Assembly: GCA_026874595.1 (NCBI GenBank)
Contig: CM049319.1
Span: 2,818,601-2,882,600, forward strand
Origin: Sipunculus nudus
Lineage: Eukaryota; Annelida; Sipuncula; Golfingiida; Sipunculidae
DNA: 64,000 bases
Direction: 5' to 3'
Of this stretch, positions 1 through 14,600 are shown in pieces (the stretch's first letter is position 1; every line of letters starts with the position of its first letter). A program made the position numbers and the translations under genes. The notes beneath the pieces were generated by a model. It did not search any database and had not been told where the DNA came from. It saw only the letters and a list, made by a program, of their open reading frames with translations.

Positions 1-1824
1 ATATTAAGACTGATCATATGGTAATATGTATATAGCAAGCGTGAAGCCAGCAATAGGCGGTTACTGAATTAACCATGTTGGTTTTAAAACAGATTCTGGG
101 AAAGGCCTCTATAATTACCTTTTTACTTCAGTGGGAAAGACCTTAGTTCAACAAGACGGTGATGTGTGGCGCTGACTGTCCGGAACAACCCAAGTTTACC
201 AGTCGATGATATAAGAGGGTCAGAGAGTAGTAATTAGTTATGTAAGTTGCCATGTGATAGCAGTACCTGCACTAAGTGTGACACAGTGAGAGCCATCTGA
301 TATCTCTGTCAGAGCCATTTCATTGACTGGGCCAGTCTATTAAGATCTGTGTCATAGTTGACCTGTATACCCTTATGATTACCACATGTTTTACAGGTTC
401 TTATAGGTTGCTGATTAAAGCACCATGTTTTCAGAGGCCTTTAACTAATATGTTTATGCAGATGCATCATCCCCTCTTCTTCATCTTAGTTGATGGGACA
501 TCTTATTCCTTAGGGTTTAATAGATTCATCATTAATTCCCATTCATGAATATTGTAAAAATTAAAACCTTCACAAAGAAAAAGGCAATCACAGTTTGTCA
601 GTATCTTCTGCTGAAACATATTCCTTGTGTGAGCCTGAAATGAAGCTTCTTGTAACAGTCTCTAACAGGGTTGGTTTTCTTCCATAAGAAATGTATTTCT
701 TCCTAGACATTGGAAGAAACTGGAGGAAATGGGGTTTCCTCCACTTTCCTCTGGAATTAATGAATGAAAGTGGAATTTAGTGGAGAGTAAGAGTAATAGT
801 GTGATACACAAAAATCAAAACAGAAATTTGAACTATTTTATTCTTTTGAATAAAATAAAACAATAAGATGGAACAGATTATGTTTAAGCAGAAATAAAGC
901 TGAAAATTTATTTATTTTATATTCTCACATGACATTTGAAAGTTTCTTCCTGAAGATTTCTTCCGAGCCGGAAGTTTCCGGAAACATCCATGGAAGAGAC
1001 AGCCTTTCGGAAGAGATTGCAAACCCTGGTCTCTAAGAAACAGAACTCCTCTGATAATACCCTCCTCTGATAAATGATCAGTCATATTTAATCAATGTTA
1101 TTTTCACCATAAAGCAGTGATTTTTATATCACTAATATAAAAAGAGAGAGCCACAGTTAATGCTGGGAATCAGTTGTAATTTCATGATCTTTCATCAGCA
1201 AATATCAGATGACCTCTGCCAACCCATAATCAAAATTCATTGGTTGTTTATCAGCATGAAAATTCATACCTTTTTTGGACATGTACATCCCTTTCAGCTT
1301 ATATTTAAGTTTGTTGACGTATTGATAAACATATCCAATAATTTTATAGCCTACAAGTGTATATGGTAAAACAGAGGTATGAATTTATTAGTAAAAACAG
1401 AGTTTTCCTAAGTTTGCTTGCATCATTAGACATTTCTATGTAAGTATACCTTCCCTGTACAAAACTCTGTGGCTTGTCAATCAGATGTTTTGCAAAACTC
1501 CCTGATCATCAGTGATGATAAATCATCAGCCTATCAAAAATCCACTCATGATATTTTAACATGCCCTACTTACTTATTTTCATACCAAAACAAAACTTGT
1601 ATACTATGATTCACCTCAGATTAACAAAATACTTGAACCACATTGTCTAGTTTTATGAGAAATATAAAGAAAAATGTATAAATATCAGACAGTGTCACCT
1701 GAGATCCACAGCTAACCAGAGCTAATCAAAACATTCACTGCAAGCTTTCTTATTCATGGCTACATGATGGATGAGGAATATTGATTAAGAGGACCCTGTG
1801 ACTGAGTTTGAAACTTTGCTTCAG
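1..1824. other. Upstream ACSS3 intron or flank, no gene seen
   Basis: AT-rich non-coding sequence. I searched for the missing ACSS3 first exon (mitochondrial leader and the segment before FVGG) and saw none, so exon 1 of this window is preceded by an intron of at least 1.8 kb. Confidence 0.6.
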
Positions 1825-1969
1825 GTTTGTTGGTGGGGAGATCAACACTTGCTACAATGCTGTAGACAGACATGTTGATGAGGGGCGGGGCGACCAGGCG
1901 GCCATCATCCATGACAGTCCTGTCACAGAACATGTGTGTTACTACTCCTACAAGGAGCTTCAGCAAATG
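1825..1969 (+). CDS. ACSS3: ACSS3 exon 1 (first exon in window)
   Basis: The acceptor is tttgcttcag and the donor atg|gtgggt. The first base completes a codon begun in an upstream exon. It encodes [20 protein letters not shown] and then the [14 protein letters not shown] segment, the N-terminal ACS domain region typical of ACSS3. It ends in phase 0. Confidence 0.92.
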
Positions 1970-2571
1970 GTGGGTGTCACAGTGATGTTACTAACACCAA
2001 GCAACCAGAACTGATAAAAGTTTTCCTGAAAGACTTCAAGTTGATTCTGAAATTAAGACTCTTATGTGAAGTTAAACCTTGAAATTACACCCACCAAGAG
2101 TCTTACATAAAGAGCATACTAAAAGAATTGGGACTGTGATCAAGTGGTTGTTATTTTGAGGTTGATGCTAAACCAAAGTGGTCTTTAGCCCAGGTTTTAC
2201 TGTATATATCAGAATATCAGTGATCATCACCTTGTTACTTCTGTGGTCATCTTTATCTAGCAGACCTGACAAATCACTCTTTTTTAAAAGAGTAAATTTT
2301 TTTAGGGTTTCCTGAAAATGACACTAATTAAATACTCTTTTTTTTTACTCTTTTTTTTTTCAGCAGCACTTTTTTTCCTCTTTTTTCATTAAAGAATTCT
2401 GGTATCTATTTCTCTCTTGCTTAAACAGTCCAGTTAGAACAAGAATAGGCCACATTGCATTTTTTTGTCTGCTAAGTCCATCATGTGTTACAACATGTGG
2501 AAAATGCCCTTATCTTAATGAAATTGGATGAGCACCATGTATATTTCTGACATTGGGAATGATATGCGTCG

Positions 2572-2644
<73 letters not shown>

Positions 2645-5600
2645 ATTGTGCTATGCGAAGCTCATCTTTATTCAGTCTGTGATAAAAAATGGGGAATTGG
2701 CGCTAATTTTACTCTTTTTTCACTTTTTATTTCAAAGACGTTTACTCTCTTTTTTCGGAGCACCAACTCTTTTTTTCAGTCATTTACCTTTACCTGTTAT
2801 GGAAAGTAAATCTGTTTCCTATCAGTTTAAATATTGAATAAGCCAACATGTTTGAACCACTGCCACAGAATCCCATGAGGATATCTGCTCAATCCTATAT
2901 TATAATTTCTTTGTGCTTTCATATGTGCATATCACATGATTCATATAAAAAAATTGCTGTAAAGCAGAATATTTTTGCAACATTTTTGTTTGGATATTGT
3001 TTGGGGTTTAACACAAATTATGAGTCTGAAAACATGACAGCTAATCATGTACAATAATTAACACACCAAGTTACAGGAATTTTGACATATATGTGTTTAT
3101 AACAAAGGTAACACCATTGCATTTGTTACTGATAAGAAATGTTATTTTAAAGTAAGAGAAAATGTGTTTCAGTATATTGTATCTTCATTATCTAACGTAT
3201 CAGCCTTTGAACTCAGATATTGGGTCTGTTAGGGCCATACTACAAATAATGTTACCAGCTTCTGTGGTGTGGGGTAGAGCACAGGACTCAAGCTGGGTGA
3301 TCATGAGTTTTAATCTCAGCTGTGGTGATGAGGTTTTCACGGTCTTCCTACAGCCATGCTAAGCACTCTACAGGCTTAAAGGGGTGACTGTGCCCAACAG
3401 TCATGTTTAACTCTCAAATGAATGCGCCTTTTGGGGTTTCTTGGTGGTATGACCACCAAGTGTTGTGAGAAAGATCACACATCCAGGACCCACAGGTGCA
3501 GTAGTCACTGGGCCTAGTTAACGCCAGGATATAAAATGGAGGAAGTGTGTGCTACTGCTCTGTAGTCCAAAAACAGAATGGTATTCTGCAAATGTACATA
3601 ATAAGTTAAGGCCAGACTTTTTTAATCTTTCGGTTTACGAACCCGCCGACCTCCGATTTACTCATTTCAGAAAAAAAATAAAATTGGCATTTGACTTTTT
3701 TTTTCTTCTATATTGCGTCGCCGTATCCAACACGGTTGTTGACAAATGATACGTTTATTGACCGTGTGTATTAGATCACCTCAAACGTTAGAACTCTTAT
3801 GATTGGCTAATAAGGTCACTTTCGTAATGACAGATGGCGGGTATAAGCCAATCACAGTGGGGTATCCTTGGGCCATAAATGCAATTGATTGGCCATCAAG
3901 TAGTCAAAAGATTCAGCAGGGAAAATGAGAATTCTTGGAGAGTTTTCAAAGTTCGTTTTCTGCACTACAGTTGCATTTTCAAAGCAGCGTTTATGTCATA
4001 TTTACCTCGTTAAACATATTTGTTTTAGATAGATGTGAATGAGATAAGGAAATTATTTTGGTTGCATAGCGGCTTTACCAGCTTTGCCACCGTTAATAAC
4101 TTGCTGGATATACAAACAAATTTACTTCTTAAGACTAATTATTGCATTCAAAGTCAGACCCTATTTACTACTGCAAATTGGCTAAGTTTCACAAGTTTAC
4201 TCTTAAAAAATATTATAACTTGTCAAAACTTTAAACTTAACGCTTAAAAGAAAATTACTGAACAGGTGAAATTATATGTACTGCAGGAGGTCGTCATGTA
4301 TTCTTTGAAAACTCCAGGAATTCTCAGGGTTTCTGCAGGATTTCCAACTACCTGTAGTCTTAGTGGCGCGGGTTGAAGCATAGGCTTTGCGGGTATTTTT
4401 TTATAATCAAATCAAAAGCAAGCTAAAATCAAAGCCATTAAAAATTCAGAAACTTTGAAAGGATTCATTTAATTGTTCCAAGCTGGAAGCTTTAATGTGT
4501 ATGGATGCCGAAAAGCAGTACCTGACTGACAGTGGCCAAGTGACGGCATTTTAAACCGAGTACGGTACGTACTGTCACGGCCGTGGTAAGAAATGCAGAT
4601 CTTTATTAATAAATATTAAAAGATTATTAATACTTTTTTAAACTTTTAAAATAGTTGGATTATTCAATGTGATCTCCAATGGAAACCTCACTTTATTAGC
4701 AGTTGTTGTATAATCATTCAATGTGATCTCCAATGGAAACCTCACTTTATTAGCAGTTGTTGTATAATCAAAGGACTATCAAACATGCGCAACACCAAAA
4801 AGGAAAGGTCATGGTTATAAAATCAAAGAACTCGAGTTCCATGTTGTTGACATTTGATAAACAATAGGCGAATAGCTGCAAGTTGCTCATTGACATTGTC
4901 ATTTACGACTGAAAAATAAAACTTCAGTCTATCATGCTAGCAGTGAATATTTAGTTTTCTCCTTGCATATCAGACAAAAATATATTATTTTGTATTTGTA
5001 TAAGTATTTGACTGGTCTTTAATTTGTAAAACTTTATAAAATAGGCAGTTCACTTGGCAGGGACAGTGACTAAAGTTTTATTTCAGGTGTGTATGAAATC
5101 ATATATAAGTTATACTGTTTAAACTTTTATTTGTCATTATTTTACCTTCGATGACATTCGAATGGCTTGAAATAACATGGCACACGCATGATTCATGTGG
5201 AAAACTCAAGAGGATGATAATAATATTTTAATTTTTACATATTTTATTTTTTATATAGGTTTATAAAGTGCCTTTTTAAAAATGAATTTTATAACCCAAC
5301 TGAACAATAAAGGATTCACGAACACCAGTATCCAGGTTTGTTCCATTTTTTTTTTTTTTTTTTTTCCTACCTCCTACCTATCACTTTTGTCAAACATGTT
5401 CGTAAACCAAAGAATTAAAAAAGTCTGGCCTAAGCCATCATTAAAGAGTGGAGGCAGTTACCTCGAACAAAAAAGAAATAAAAATTTTACCATTTGTTGC
5501 ATCAGCTCAGCTCTTTTACCTTCAGTTTGCACATAAAATTATCTGCTTACATAACAGGTGTCTGATTTTGCGGGTGTCCTGAGCTCTCATGGTGTTGGGC

Positions 5601-8600
5601 ATGGTGACCGGGTTTTGATCTACATGCCTATGATACCACATGCTGTCGTTACCATGTTAGCATGTGCTCGTCTTGGTGCCATCCACTCACTGGTGTTTGG
5701 GGGATTTGCCTCCAAGGAGCTGTCAACAAGGATCAGCCATGCCGAGGTAAGAGCTGTTGAATTTCAATGATAAACTGTATTATTATTGTTTGTTCCATCC
5801 CCTCCTTTCCACCTGGTTTTTTTTTTGCTATGAAATTCTTTGTTACATTTCAACAGAGAAAACAATAATGTAGGGTAGAAGATTAAGGGTCCAATTATCA
5901 ACAAGGTAAATAAACACCTAATTTGCACACATTATCAAAGAAACAAAAGTAATTAAACATATGAGAAATCTCTACATTTTACAACATATATCAGTTCCAC
6001 TTAAGGCAGTCAAGGTCACTGGTCACATGCACAAACATTTCAGGTTGACTTCTGCTGATTGGATGATGTCATGTAAATACTGTAAAAACATGTGTAAAAG
6101 AAAAATGGCTACTCATACAGGGACACATCTGGTCTGTCAGATTAATTTAAAAAGTAAAAATAAATAATGAATCATGAACTGGAGATATAATGTAAAATTC
6201 CTCATTGCCGTAGTAGGCCATGCAGGGTTTTTTCAGGAAAGTTTTGAAAAATATAAACTTTTAAGAAAATGATCTCTAACTATATAGTTGAAAGTAGATA
6301 AGGAGTATATAGCATACATTACTTCACAGAGAAAAAAATCCTTAGAAAAGTAAAGTGTTGGATGGTCTAAGTTTTATGTTTAAGTTCATGGCACTTTCAA
6401 AAACAACATGCATGACTTATCAGAACAAATTTGTCCTCTTTCATTTCAGCCAAAAGTGATTGTCAGCGCCAACTGTGGCATGGATTATGAAAAGGTCATA
6501 CCTTACAAACCCCTGTTGGATGCTGCTATAGAGATGTCACCCCACAAACCAAAAGCCTGTATCATTCTCAACAGGAAGTACATGAAGGTAAGTGCAGCGC
6601 TGATCTGCTTACAGCACTGGTAACCTATATCCTGTATCGTTCTGTACATGTGCATGAGAGAAAGTGCAGCTCCAATCCACTCACTTTACTGATAACATAA
6701 ACCCTGTGTCATTCTCAACATTAAGTACATGAAGGTATGTGCTTACATCACTGGTAACCTAAATCCTGTATCGTTCTGAATAGAAGTACATGTACATGAG
6801 AGAAATGCAGCTCTGATCCACTCACTTTACCGATAACATAAACCCTGTGTCATTCTCAACATTAAGTACATGTGAGAAGATGCAGCCCTGATTTACTAAC
6901 ATTTCTTCTGCTTTCATGTAACCTTCATATTTTATATATGTTGGAGAGTGAATTTAGCATTTCATTAAAGCTCTTTGAATATTTAAAAAAGATATTTTTG
7001 ATGTACATGTCATTTCTATTAAACCTGTATTGAAGAAATAATACAACACAGTACACTTCTATGCAAAACTTGACACAGTTTTGTGCAAAGCGCAGCCTGA
7101 GTCCTTTTTCAGTGCTCATACTGTTGGCTAGGTAATCTGCATACAATGATAAATTCAATTACATCACATCCAGCCAAACTTTTTTAGGGTGTATAGCACT
7201 TTTTTCAGCCTTTTTTCTTAAGTAACCAGTTTATACAGTTGTGGAGAACAAGATCTGCTTTCCTAATGTCGAGTATTTGAACTTCAGTTTGATGATGCTA
7301 ACCTGCTCCCTGGTCGTGACTTTGACTGGGATGAGGAGATGAACAAGGCCAGGCCGCACGACTGTGTTCCTGTCCCGGCTAATGATCCCGTCTACCTTCT
7401 ATATACTTCAGGCACGACAGGCACACCCAAGGTGACGTACACTTTATGTTTAGATGATGGAAAATATATTTAATTCTGAAATAATAGAAAGTTATACTAA
7501 CTGGTTTGGACAATTAAAGATACCTGAAATATCTGAATTGTTGAAAAATATATAATGAAAAGTATGAAATGATAAAAAATATATACATAAAGTAATGAAA
7601 TGATGAGACACATGATGAAAAAATGTAGTAATGAAATTATATGAAAATTTTGGGATCAGGAAAGTATATAAGAATAATTTAGATGTGGAAATATATATAT
7701 ATAGAAATGGTGCATCCATGAAACATATGTGATAAAATTTTATGAGAATGTTTATTATGAAATGTATGAGAAAAGTAAGTGTTTTTAAAAAAGCATATTT
7801 TATGCCTGTCTAATACAGAACATATTATGGTACACTCATGGTCTGTACATCTGTCTGTCTACCCATCCGTTAACTCTAAAGTGTTATTGCGATAACTTAT
7901 ACCAGGGGTTTGATGGAATTGGAAACTCGCATAACTACCTTCCTTTAGATTGTCTCACTCAAGTTTAGTGTAGACAAAGCATCAACGACAACATTCAGTT
8001 ATAAAAACCTAAAGTACCAACAATATGTCACAACAAACACACAGTTAGCTCAGCTGACTGAAAGTCATCTGAGCTATAGCGATCACTCTTTGTCCGTCGT
8101 CCGTCTGTCCGTCCGTTAACCAGGCACAAATCGTAACCACTGGACCTAGAACCTTGTTACTTGGGATTCTGAGAGGTCCATAAAAAATCTCCTTGGAAAC
8201 CAGAAATTAGGTCTCTGTTACCCATATCCTTCGAGCTATGGGGCCCCAAAGTACCCCCCAGAAAAGTCAAAAATTTCATACAAAAACTTCAATATCTCAT
8301 TAACTACTTGACTGATGGTCATGATTTTTGGCATACATATTGATCATGAGATGTTACATCACTTCCTGCAGACTGGTGGCGCCACCTGTATTTTTCGATT
8401 TTTTACGAATTGTTTTCTCTATTTTTGAGACCTTTAAAAATGTGAACATCTGTTAACAAGGCACAAATCATAAAGACTGGACTTAGAATCTTAATTCTTG
8501 ACACACTGAGAGGTCTACGAAAAATCTCCATGGAAACCAGAAATTAGGTCCCTGTTACCCATATCCTTCGAGCTATGGGGCCCCAAAGTACCCCCCAGAA

Positions 8601-11600
8601 TAGTAAAAAATTTCATACAAAAACTTCAATATTTCAATAACTACATCACTGATGGTCTTCATTTTTGGCATACATATTGATCATGAGATGTTCGATCAGT
8701 TCCTGCAGACTGGTGGCGCCACCTGTACTGTTTGATTTTTTACGATTTTTTCCTCTATTTTTGAGACCTTTGAGGATGCTGTCATCTGTTAGCGTGGCAC
8801 AAATCGTAACGACTGGACCTAGAATCTTCGTTCTTGACACACAGGGAGACCCATGATAAGTCTCCATGGAAACCTGAAATTTGGTCTCTGTTACCCATAT
8901 CCTTTGAGCTATGGCACTCCAAAGTACAGCTCAGAATAATGGAAAATTTGATACAAAAGCTAAAGTATCTGAACAACTAATGCAGAGATAACCATAATTG
9001 TTTGCATGGATATTGATCATGGAGTGTTTCATAAGTTTCTGCAGACTGGTGGCACCACCTGTATTTGTTCGGTTTTTTTTACGAAATTTTTCTGTATTTT
9101 TGAGACCTTTAAAGATATGAACATCTGTTAACAGGGCACAAATCATAACGAAGTTTTGCGGATACTATGTTTTTGATCGAGTTCCTCCACCGCGGCGGCG
9201 TTCGTTTCCAGAGAGCTCCTCGGAGACTAATGGACCAATTTTTCCCAAACTTATCGGGTCACATGTGAACTGGTGCCTAACCAATTTGCGTTGACCTCTG
9301 ACCTTTCCTCTCTATCCAGTGTCCATTTGTGGGTCTGTTTCCACTCATAAACCCTCATATCTCGGGAACCGTTTGTCCGATCAGGAAATAAAATTGATAC
9401 AAATGTAGCCCTTGGATTGCTTTATAACATACACAAAAAATGGTGGCGCCACCTGTAACCATGTTTGCACAGTGTCCATCTGTTCATCTGCCTTGGGTTA
9501 AAATCACTCATATCTCTGCAGTGAATTGACTAATTCACTTGAAATTCGTCATGCGTATACATCCAGGATAGCTTTCTTGATTTTATGACAGGTGGCGCCA
9601 CCTACATTCACGTTCACGCTGATGACATCCAAGCTTATATCTTGGGAACCGTTTGACGGATCAGGAAATAAAATTTATACAAATGTAGCCCTTTGATAGC
9701 TCTGTAACATACACAAAAAATGGTGGCGCCACCTGTAACAATGTTTGCACAGCGTCTGTCTGTTAGTCTGCTGTGGCCTAAAATCACTCATTTCTCTGTA
9801 GTGGTTCGACATAACTGCCTAAAATTTTGCAGGTTTATACATCGTGGACAGCTTTCTTGATTTTATGACAGGTGGCGCCACCTACATTCTAGTTAACGCT
9901 GCACACATCCAAGCTCATATCTCAGGAACCATTTGACCGATTGGGCCAAAATTGTGCATGTGTTTAGATCTCACATAGGTCTTTATCATACACAAAACTG
10001 GAGGGGTTACCTGCAAAGATTTTTGCACAGTGTTTGTCTGTTTGTCTGCCATGGGCAAAAATCGCTCATATACATGTAGTGGTTTGACTTTTCTGCCTAA
10101 AATTTTGCAGGTGTATACAACTTGGACAGCTTTCTGGATTTGTGGTAGGTGGCACAACCTACATACACATTTAGGCTGCAGACATCCATGTTAATATGCA
10201 ACATACCTCACTCTATTTCCCCTTGCCACTCAATCCATGCCTCACTATCTGATTTTGGCAGATACATGTAGTCAATTGTCGGTTACCCATATTCTAGTTT
10301 TAAAAGTTTACACATTTTTCTCTATTTTTGAGATATATAAATACAGACTAAATCTTGGCCTGTTGGTTAATCTGTTTGATGCTTCAGTTGAATGGGTATA
10401 TACTACCATTCTGATGATAAAATTTCCTTTTGCAAATCTCTTCCCAGTCAGCTGAGCGTCATGACCCATGGGTCACTTGTTTTTGAATACTTTAGATACA
10501 AACATAAATGCAGATTTGTATTTCACCCCAGTGCTGATCATTATACTTATTTAAAATGACTTTTATTTCTTCTCAAACAGGCTGTGGTGCGTCCAAACGC
10601 TGGCCATGCTGTGACCTTGAACTGGTCCATGTATAACCTTTATGGACTCAAGCCGGGAGAGGTTAGAATCAAAGTTTTGTTCATGATTAAAGATTTGGAT
10701 AATTTAAAACCAATTTAGTCAGACACATTACCCTTAATAAAAGCACAATTACAGTGATATGAATATTTACAGCATATTATTGTATTCTGATAACATTGAA
10801 ATTTGTGATCCAGTTAATTACCCATATTTGTGCATGTATTAGCTGACGCGGTGTATGAGACATGGGTATGTTTTATGACAGTTACTGTATCTTAATCTAT
10901 CATGTGTGATGTAATACCTGTTGCATCATGACTTGAATACACTGATATTGGTAGCAATGCGGTGGCCACATGGCAAATGTCAGCAATTGCCCCCTGAGTG
11001 TTTATTGCTACTTGCCTGCCATATGCAGATTCCTTGAAAACGTATTGTTTCTGTTGAAATTATAGCAAAAGCATTGAATTAGCACTTCAGTTATTTGTAT
11101 ACTTCATTATGCATGTAAATATAATATTTATAACATGTATATATAAGCATAATAATGCATGTTTATATATAATTACTTTTATATGTAAATATACAGGTAT
11201 ATATGTTCACATAAATATATGTATTTCATTAATTTTTTTTTTCAAATATTGTTCAAATAACTGAAGGTATGTTTCTTAGACATACAAATGAAATATAAAA
11301 AAAGATCTGGATATAGTTGACAGTTTTTCAACAAAATTTGCTGAATTGCATCTTTGCAAGTGTGTTTTGACCTTCTTTTTGGATGTACAGCTTTATTTGG
11401 GTTATAGTCTGGTTTAAAGTTTATAATCTGATTTTGTCATTTATTTGACTGTAGACCTGGTTTGCTGCATCAGATCTGGGCTGGGTAGTTGGTCACTCGT
11501 ATATTGTGTACGCCCCACTTCTTGCTGGCAACACCACTGTGTTGTACGAGGTATGTATTGATGCTCAACATCCAAAGTGTTCACATTTATAACATTTAAC

Positions 11601-14600
11601 ATCAAAAGCTCAAGTACAAGCTAAATATATAAAGGACTTTTGAATTTTTCAGATAAGCTGATGAAAACTGAAAAATCTTGAAGGTTTCCATCTTTGATTT
11701 TATGTGTTATATTGCATGTAAATACATGATTGCATAATTTCCTGTATTTGCCCATATGCATAGATCTCTATGATGTTTAAATAACACCAAGGTGTAATGA
11801 TAAGCATGCTTTAAATAAACTGATTGCAACCATAAAAAATCATGTCCACATTTGTACCATAGGTGATTGGTAATGTAAGGTTCCTATGTATCTTGTTGTT
11901 TTAAGGGTAAGCCAGTGGGGACGCCTGATGCCGGTGCGTTCTTCCGCATCATTCAAGAACACAATGTGGCAGCCATGTTTACAGCTCCCACGGCACTGAG
12001 GGCTATACGTCAGCAGGACCCAGATGGAAAACTTGCCTCAAAATACTCATTGCCCCAGTAAGTGAATGAATTAAAATCCCTTAGCAATTAAGAGGCCATA
12101 TATATGAGACATTGATTATATCAAATTATGTCTCTGATTTAGTTATTATAAATGGTCATGTCATTATGTCTCTAGATACAAGAATCATCATTTCATGTAG
12201 ATACTTTTTAATTAGGTAATTTTACTTAATACTGTATTTTTTTTGTTTATTTTTTCTGTGTATGTTTTACATTGTATTCATATGCTTGGTCACATGTATT
12301 CTATCTGGTATTGTCTGTTTGTGATGTCTGGTGTGTTGAATAAAATAAGTATGAATGACTTCTTGAATATGATTGTATATATCAAATCCTCATTCTAGAA
12401 TATTATGATTGAGAACATTGTAATTCTATACTGAAAAAAATGTTCCATATATTAATGGCTAACTTTATGTACAAATTCATTTCATCGTATGCCAAAGCTC
12501 TCCATCATCTATTTGTAAAAAGTTCATCTTTCATATGTGTACTTATAAAATCCCTTTGTAAAAGAATAATCCAAAAAGTCCATTACATCCATTCTGTTTT
12601 ATATACACATCTGATCTGCCAGCTACCAAGAGAATCACTTTAATAATAATCTTCTTCATTCTATTTCAGTGTGGTTTAATGTCCTTTGGTTCTCATGGTA
12701 TAAGTGCATCTGTGTTGACAATTGAAGTGTTTAGATATTAAGTTGATTGACATTTTGATTTGCTGGAGGTGCATGGGTCCATGAATATTAAATGTAGAGC
12801 ATATTAATAATGAAGTGTGATCTTGTGCATGATTACTCAGAGTGGATTTTATGAGCTAGTAGATGAAACTTAATTCAGTTCCACTACCCCTGTCCACCTG
12901 GTTCTTCTATCATTTCATTATATTCAGGAAAGTTAAGATGAATTATAATGAGGAGTGAAGCATAATGAGAAATTGATTGTAGTAAAATACAATTTACCTG
13001 TTCAGAGATCTTGCAAAAAGGTGAAAATGAAATAAAATAGTCAATATTTTTGCGATTTTTACAACCCAAGCAAAAAACACAATGTGGCTTTGAGAATAAA
13101 TGATACGAGAATGAAATATCTGATGTAATAACGAAATGAATCACATGGTCTCATCTATGCTATTAGAATGTATTTCCACAAGATGATTAAGTCAGTGATG
13201 CAGTAAAGACTCAGCACTGTAATCACAAGACAACAGGTCATTAAAATAATGACCATAGCATTTCAAGTCATTTCACAAAAGCAAACATTTTTATTCACTT
13301 GTTTCATATACTTTTGCTTTTTTAACAAATGGAATTGAATGATATATCATAAAAAACAGGTGGACCAGAGGGTGTTGGAAGGGATTATAGTGGTAACTAG
13401 AGAGCAGTCGACAGAGGGCAAATGCCTCTGCCAAGGCCAAACAATGAGAGTACATCCCATGTCAAGGGAGTGAAAATACTCATTGACTCATACATTAGGC
13501 TTACATTATGCTTGTAATGGGACTCGATCCCTGGTCACTCTCTGGAGTGAGTTCTGTTCTTAAAATTGAGCAGTCAGTTTGCAGAAGAACTGAGTCATAT
13601 GATGTGATGGTTATTTTTTCTAATTCAAATCCAGTCGTCACACAAAATATAATTTTAACATAAAATCAGTTGACAAGTTTAGGGAAAACTGGCCAACAGA
13701 CAAACAAAGCCATGACTTCAGAAAAAAAGTGTGAACATCCAAAGCAAAATATTTTTTTCGAGAAATTTCACCCGTGATTTATATATTTAGAAATTCAGGT
13801 TGGATGAACAATGCCATACCAAGGCTACAGTTTATCCATGGGATGTATATGGATCTGTGTTTCCTGAAGATTGACCTCTGCCAGAAGGTTAATTAAATCC
13901 ATTGTACATTGTCAAGCAGACTTATATCAAATAAACTGAAACTGTTTCTGCATTCACATATTAACCTGAATAATCTCCAGCTCTACAATACTTTTGAATT
14001 ATAAGAGAGATTCTAAAATTTATTACATTCAGTTTTGAGAAGTTTTTTAAGTGTTTTGAGAAACGTTGTGCATTTTCCAAAAATAGAGAGACTGTACATG
14101 GTTAGTTGTGCTTTTAGCATATGTAGCCATTTAATAAAAATATTATGAATTGCCTTTTTGGTATAAATCCCCTTGCTCTATGTGCCCTGGGTTTACATTC
14201 CGCCATCAGGCCAGCATGATGGAAATGCAGAAAAAAAGGTCAATAACATATAAGTAACATTTGTCTCCCTGAGCCTCCAAGTCCTTTCATTAAATTTCAA
14301 CTTACTCCAGTCAAATGAAGGATTTAATTCATGTTATGATCATAACATGTAGACTGATAATCAGTTATTCTGATCTTTTTTGTTACCACAGTGTCCCAAA
14401 CCATGTTCATGGTAGAATGTTTTGAATGATAATCAATAATTCTGATAATTGTATGTATTCTCAGTTTCCGGACCATGTTGATGGCAGAATGTTTTGAATG
14501 ATAATTATTAATTCAGATAATTATTTGTAGTCTCAGTTTCTGGACCATGTTTATGGCGGAATGTTTTAAATGATAATCATTTATTCTGATAATTATTTGT

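Noticed and set aside
2528-2837. Ile-Tyr-rich open frames at the TA repeat (also 56788-56973)
   Set aside because: This is translation of a (TA)n microsatellite.
13490-13580. tRNA-like gactcgatccctggtcac
   Set aside because: No partner A box at a suitable distance and no cloverleaf could be drawn; at most a decayed SINE.
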